Below are positions 62,142 to 64,000 of a DNA stretch of 64,000 nucleotides, one piece after another. A program made the position numbers and the translations under genes. This DNA is from Hyaloperonospora brassicae (lineage: Eukaryota > Oomycota > Peronosporomycetes > Peronosporales > Peronosporaceae). The notes under the pieces are model-generated. The model ran no database searches and was not told where the DNA came from. It worked only from the letters and a program-made list of their open reading frames with translations. The stretch is taken from positions 124,001-188,000 of the forward strand of contig CANTFL010001254.1 of NCBI GenBank assembly GCA_947650285.1. The letters are read 5' to 3'. Position 1 is the first letter of the stretch; each line of letters begins with the position of its first letter.

Positions 62142-63940
62142 ATGTCAAACCAGGCGGTAACGAACGACACTAAGGTAAAGACGGAATCGAAGCGAGAAAC
62201 TGGAATTGACGAGCTCGAAGAGGATGAAAATGGAAAGGAGATAAAACATGGAAGAGACGGGTACAAAAGCGTAGGAGCACTCGAGGAAGATGAACCAGAG
62301 CATGTGCTACACGCGGGGCGTGTGAGCCACGTACATGCAATGAAGGAGAAGCACGCACAAGCGGTGAGAGACTTTGTGCAAGATGAGAAAGAAAAGGGAG
62401 ATGACGCCAATTTAATGATGGTTATAGGAGAGCTTCAGTCGACCATCTTCAGTACCCCGAAGAGGATCTCTACACCCCTGGCGAATCGTATTATCTATCG
62501 AAATGCTGAAGAGATGAAGAAGAGCAAGTGGATCAAGCAGTTCGACGTAAAACGGTTCACTCGAGTGAAATGGTCGGCCCTCAGCTTCATGTTGAACATG
62601 AATTGCACCGTTGTGAGCATTGGTGCACTCTCGGCGTACACGACCTACCTCTAGCAAGCGATGGGATACAAGTGAAAAGCGGCGCAGGATCCTAAACTGG
62701 CTGCGACAGTCTTTAACCCACGGGTGGTGGACAAAGCGATGAAGGAATGGAGAGCCAAGATCAGAGACACATTCGGAATTGACGCGATTCCGAGCGTCAG
62801 CATTACGATGAAGCAGCTATATGAAGATGTCTCTTCAATGGAAGAGAAGGCACCGACACCAGCGAGTTATGAGTCAAAGTCAAGATCCAGTGAGACTCAA
62901 GCGTGGACGAACGCTCAAGGAGGTGAAAAAGATGAATTAACCGGAGGCATTTTTTTTAACTAGTGGAGAGATCGCCTTACGTGGAGGACGTTTGCACAGA
63001 GACACCGAGGTATTCCCTATGACGAGGGGGTTAGTAAAAAATGAGGGGAGAATATGGACGAGAAACCTATGACTACGACGATGATGACAATGAGTTTAAA
63101 ACTCGACAGATACGTGGAAGCACTCCGACGAACAACTGCAATCGTCGTTTGAGCTTTGACAAATTCTTTAGTAAATGATTACAAGTACTCGCGATACAAA
63201 CACATGACCAGCTGGAAAAATCGCCAAGTTCGAAGGAAGAAGATAACGGTCCGACGAAGCTTTGGGGTGGATCAATACGTTCACTTACGAGATGAAAAAC
63301 TGTGCAAACCCCAGAACGACTGGTGTGATCCATTCTCGCTGAGTCTGAGGAAGGCGGCCAAGAGTTGGTACCGACCGTGGTCGAATAAAACGCTACTGAC
63401 ATGGAACTTGCTCAGCAAGGCGTATTTGGAGTACTAATGTTCGCAGTACAATCAGTCTTCAAAGTCCAGATATTACTCGGCAAAACGTCAAGAATCCGAA
63501 AATGTGTGCGACTTCCTCCTTCGCCTGAATGGGTATGCACAAGCAGCGCAAATCTAATACTGAAGGGTGGTTAAATCTTGAGATCATGCGGAGAACTTCT
63601 TGCTGAGTTGTGGAGACGATCATTGATGGATTTAGTCTACCCGCAACAACTGGGTGGTGTACATCGAGTAGAACAGATAATCAGGCATCGGTTGCTAGGC
63701 GAAAAACGCAAGAAGCAACGTGACAGATGAGCAGCAATCGACTGTCCGATCCACATAGATACGAGTCCCGGACCACTCGCCGCAGAGACAGCCGGAACGA
63801 CAGTACGCGTTAGCCAGAAAGCCGAATTTATAACAGACATGATGATCACCGTTTCGATCACCGAGAGGGACATAAAGAAGACTGACTCGTCAGCAGAGAC
63901 AGACAACCTCGGCGCGAAGGAGAAACATGGCGTTACAAGT
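62142..63940 (+). pseudogene. Degenerate gag region of a Ty3/gypsy retrotransposon
   Basis: After the primer-binding site, a 170-residue open frame (62142-62654) is highly charged and contains ALEEDEPEHVLHAGRV and a C-terminal YTTYL. Broken frames follow. At 63320-63620 the reading FSLSLRKAAKSWYRPW, LLTWNLLSKAYLEY, stop, CSQYNQSSKSRYYSAKR, NVCDFLLRLNGYAQAA and DHAENFLLSCGDDH follows the capsid pattern of oomycete gypsy gag proteins. Several stops interrupt it. No zinc knuckle, protease or reverse transcriptase is reached before the window ends. Family assignment is from remembered motif order. Confidence 0.7.
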
Positions 63941-64000
63941 ACGGTGGTAGCCGTCGTATCACCCTAGCATCGGCAACTATGGACGATTTGCAAGCCGCAG

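Overview
The window is nuclear DNA from an oomycete, most likely a member of the Peronosporales (Phytophthora or a downy mildew). The evidence is intron-poor, GC-rich genes with short GT-AG introns (about 45-180 nt), closely packed and often divergent housekeeping genes, a secreted pectin lyase of family PL1, a plant-type DYRK kinase, and retroelement remnants of the kind common in oomycetes. No tRNA, rRNA, CRISPR array, plasmid or viral gene was seen. The species cannot be fixed from the sequence alone.

Layout. Positions 1-6000 form a gene-poor flank that contains a decayed Tc1/mariner transposase (about 4795-5558, minus strand). Positions 6071-8186 hold a membrane-anchored polysaccharide deacetylase and an ADF/cofilin gene whose first exon is only the ATG. 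After a 4 kb stretch without a recognisable gene, 12233-13569 encodes an SRC2-like C2 protein and 14656-17967 a p300/CBP-type histone acetyltransferase. Upstream of it is a short acidic protein with SUMO-interaction-like motifs. Positions 19232-25504 are dense: an unrecognised beta-rich/coiled-coil protein, an unrecognised 140-residue protein divergent from CCR4-NOT subunit 3, a possible small secreted protein, and a membrane J-domain protein. Positions 27555-32536 hold an aspartate/glutamate-carrier-like mitochondrial carrier convergent with cytosolic isoleucyl-tRNA synthetase. Positions 33834-36382 hold a small zinc-finger protein, a CHY/RING ubiquitin ligase (RCHY1/PIRH2 type) and a small basic/acidic-tailed protein that shares a CCAAT-rich divergent promoter with the ligase. 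Positions 39335-46250 hold a probable unrecognised gene, the DYRK kinase, a divergent unrecognised 189-residue protein whose start codon overlaps that of the kinase, and a TPT-family transporter. A four-PDZ protein lies at 48239-49948. From 50 kb onward the region is gene-poor. Its one intact gene is a secreted pectin lyase (54840-56108), which sits near a Ty1/copia remnant (58072-58701) and a degenerate Ty3/gypsy 5' end with LTR-like sequence, primer-binding site and gag relic (61777-63940).

How it fits together. The centre is a housekeeping island covering chromatin acetylation, mRNA decay, translation, actin dynamics, protein turnover and mitochondrial transport. It is flanked by repeat-rich, gene-sparse DNA holding a candidate plant-cell-wall-degrading enzyme. 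This matches the split between gene-dense and gene-sparse compartments known from oomycete pathogens. Several housekeeping promoters carry CCAAT boxes. Exon structures below were worked out by eye from splice signals and reading-frame continuity, and should be treated as models.
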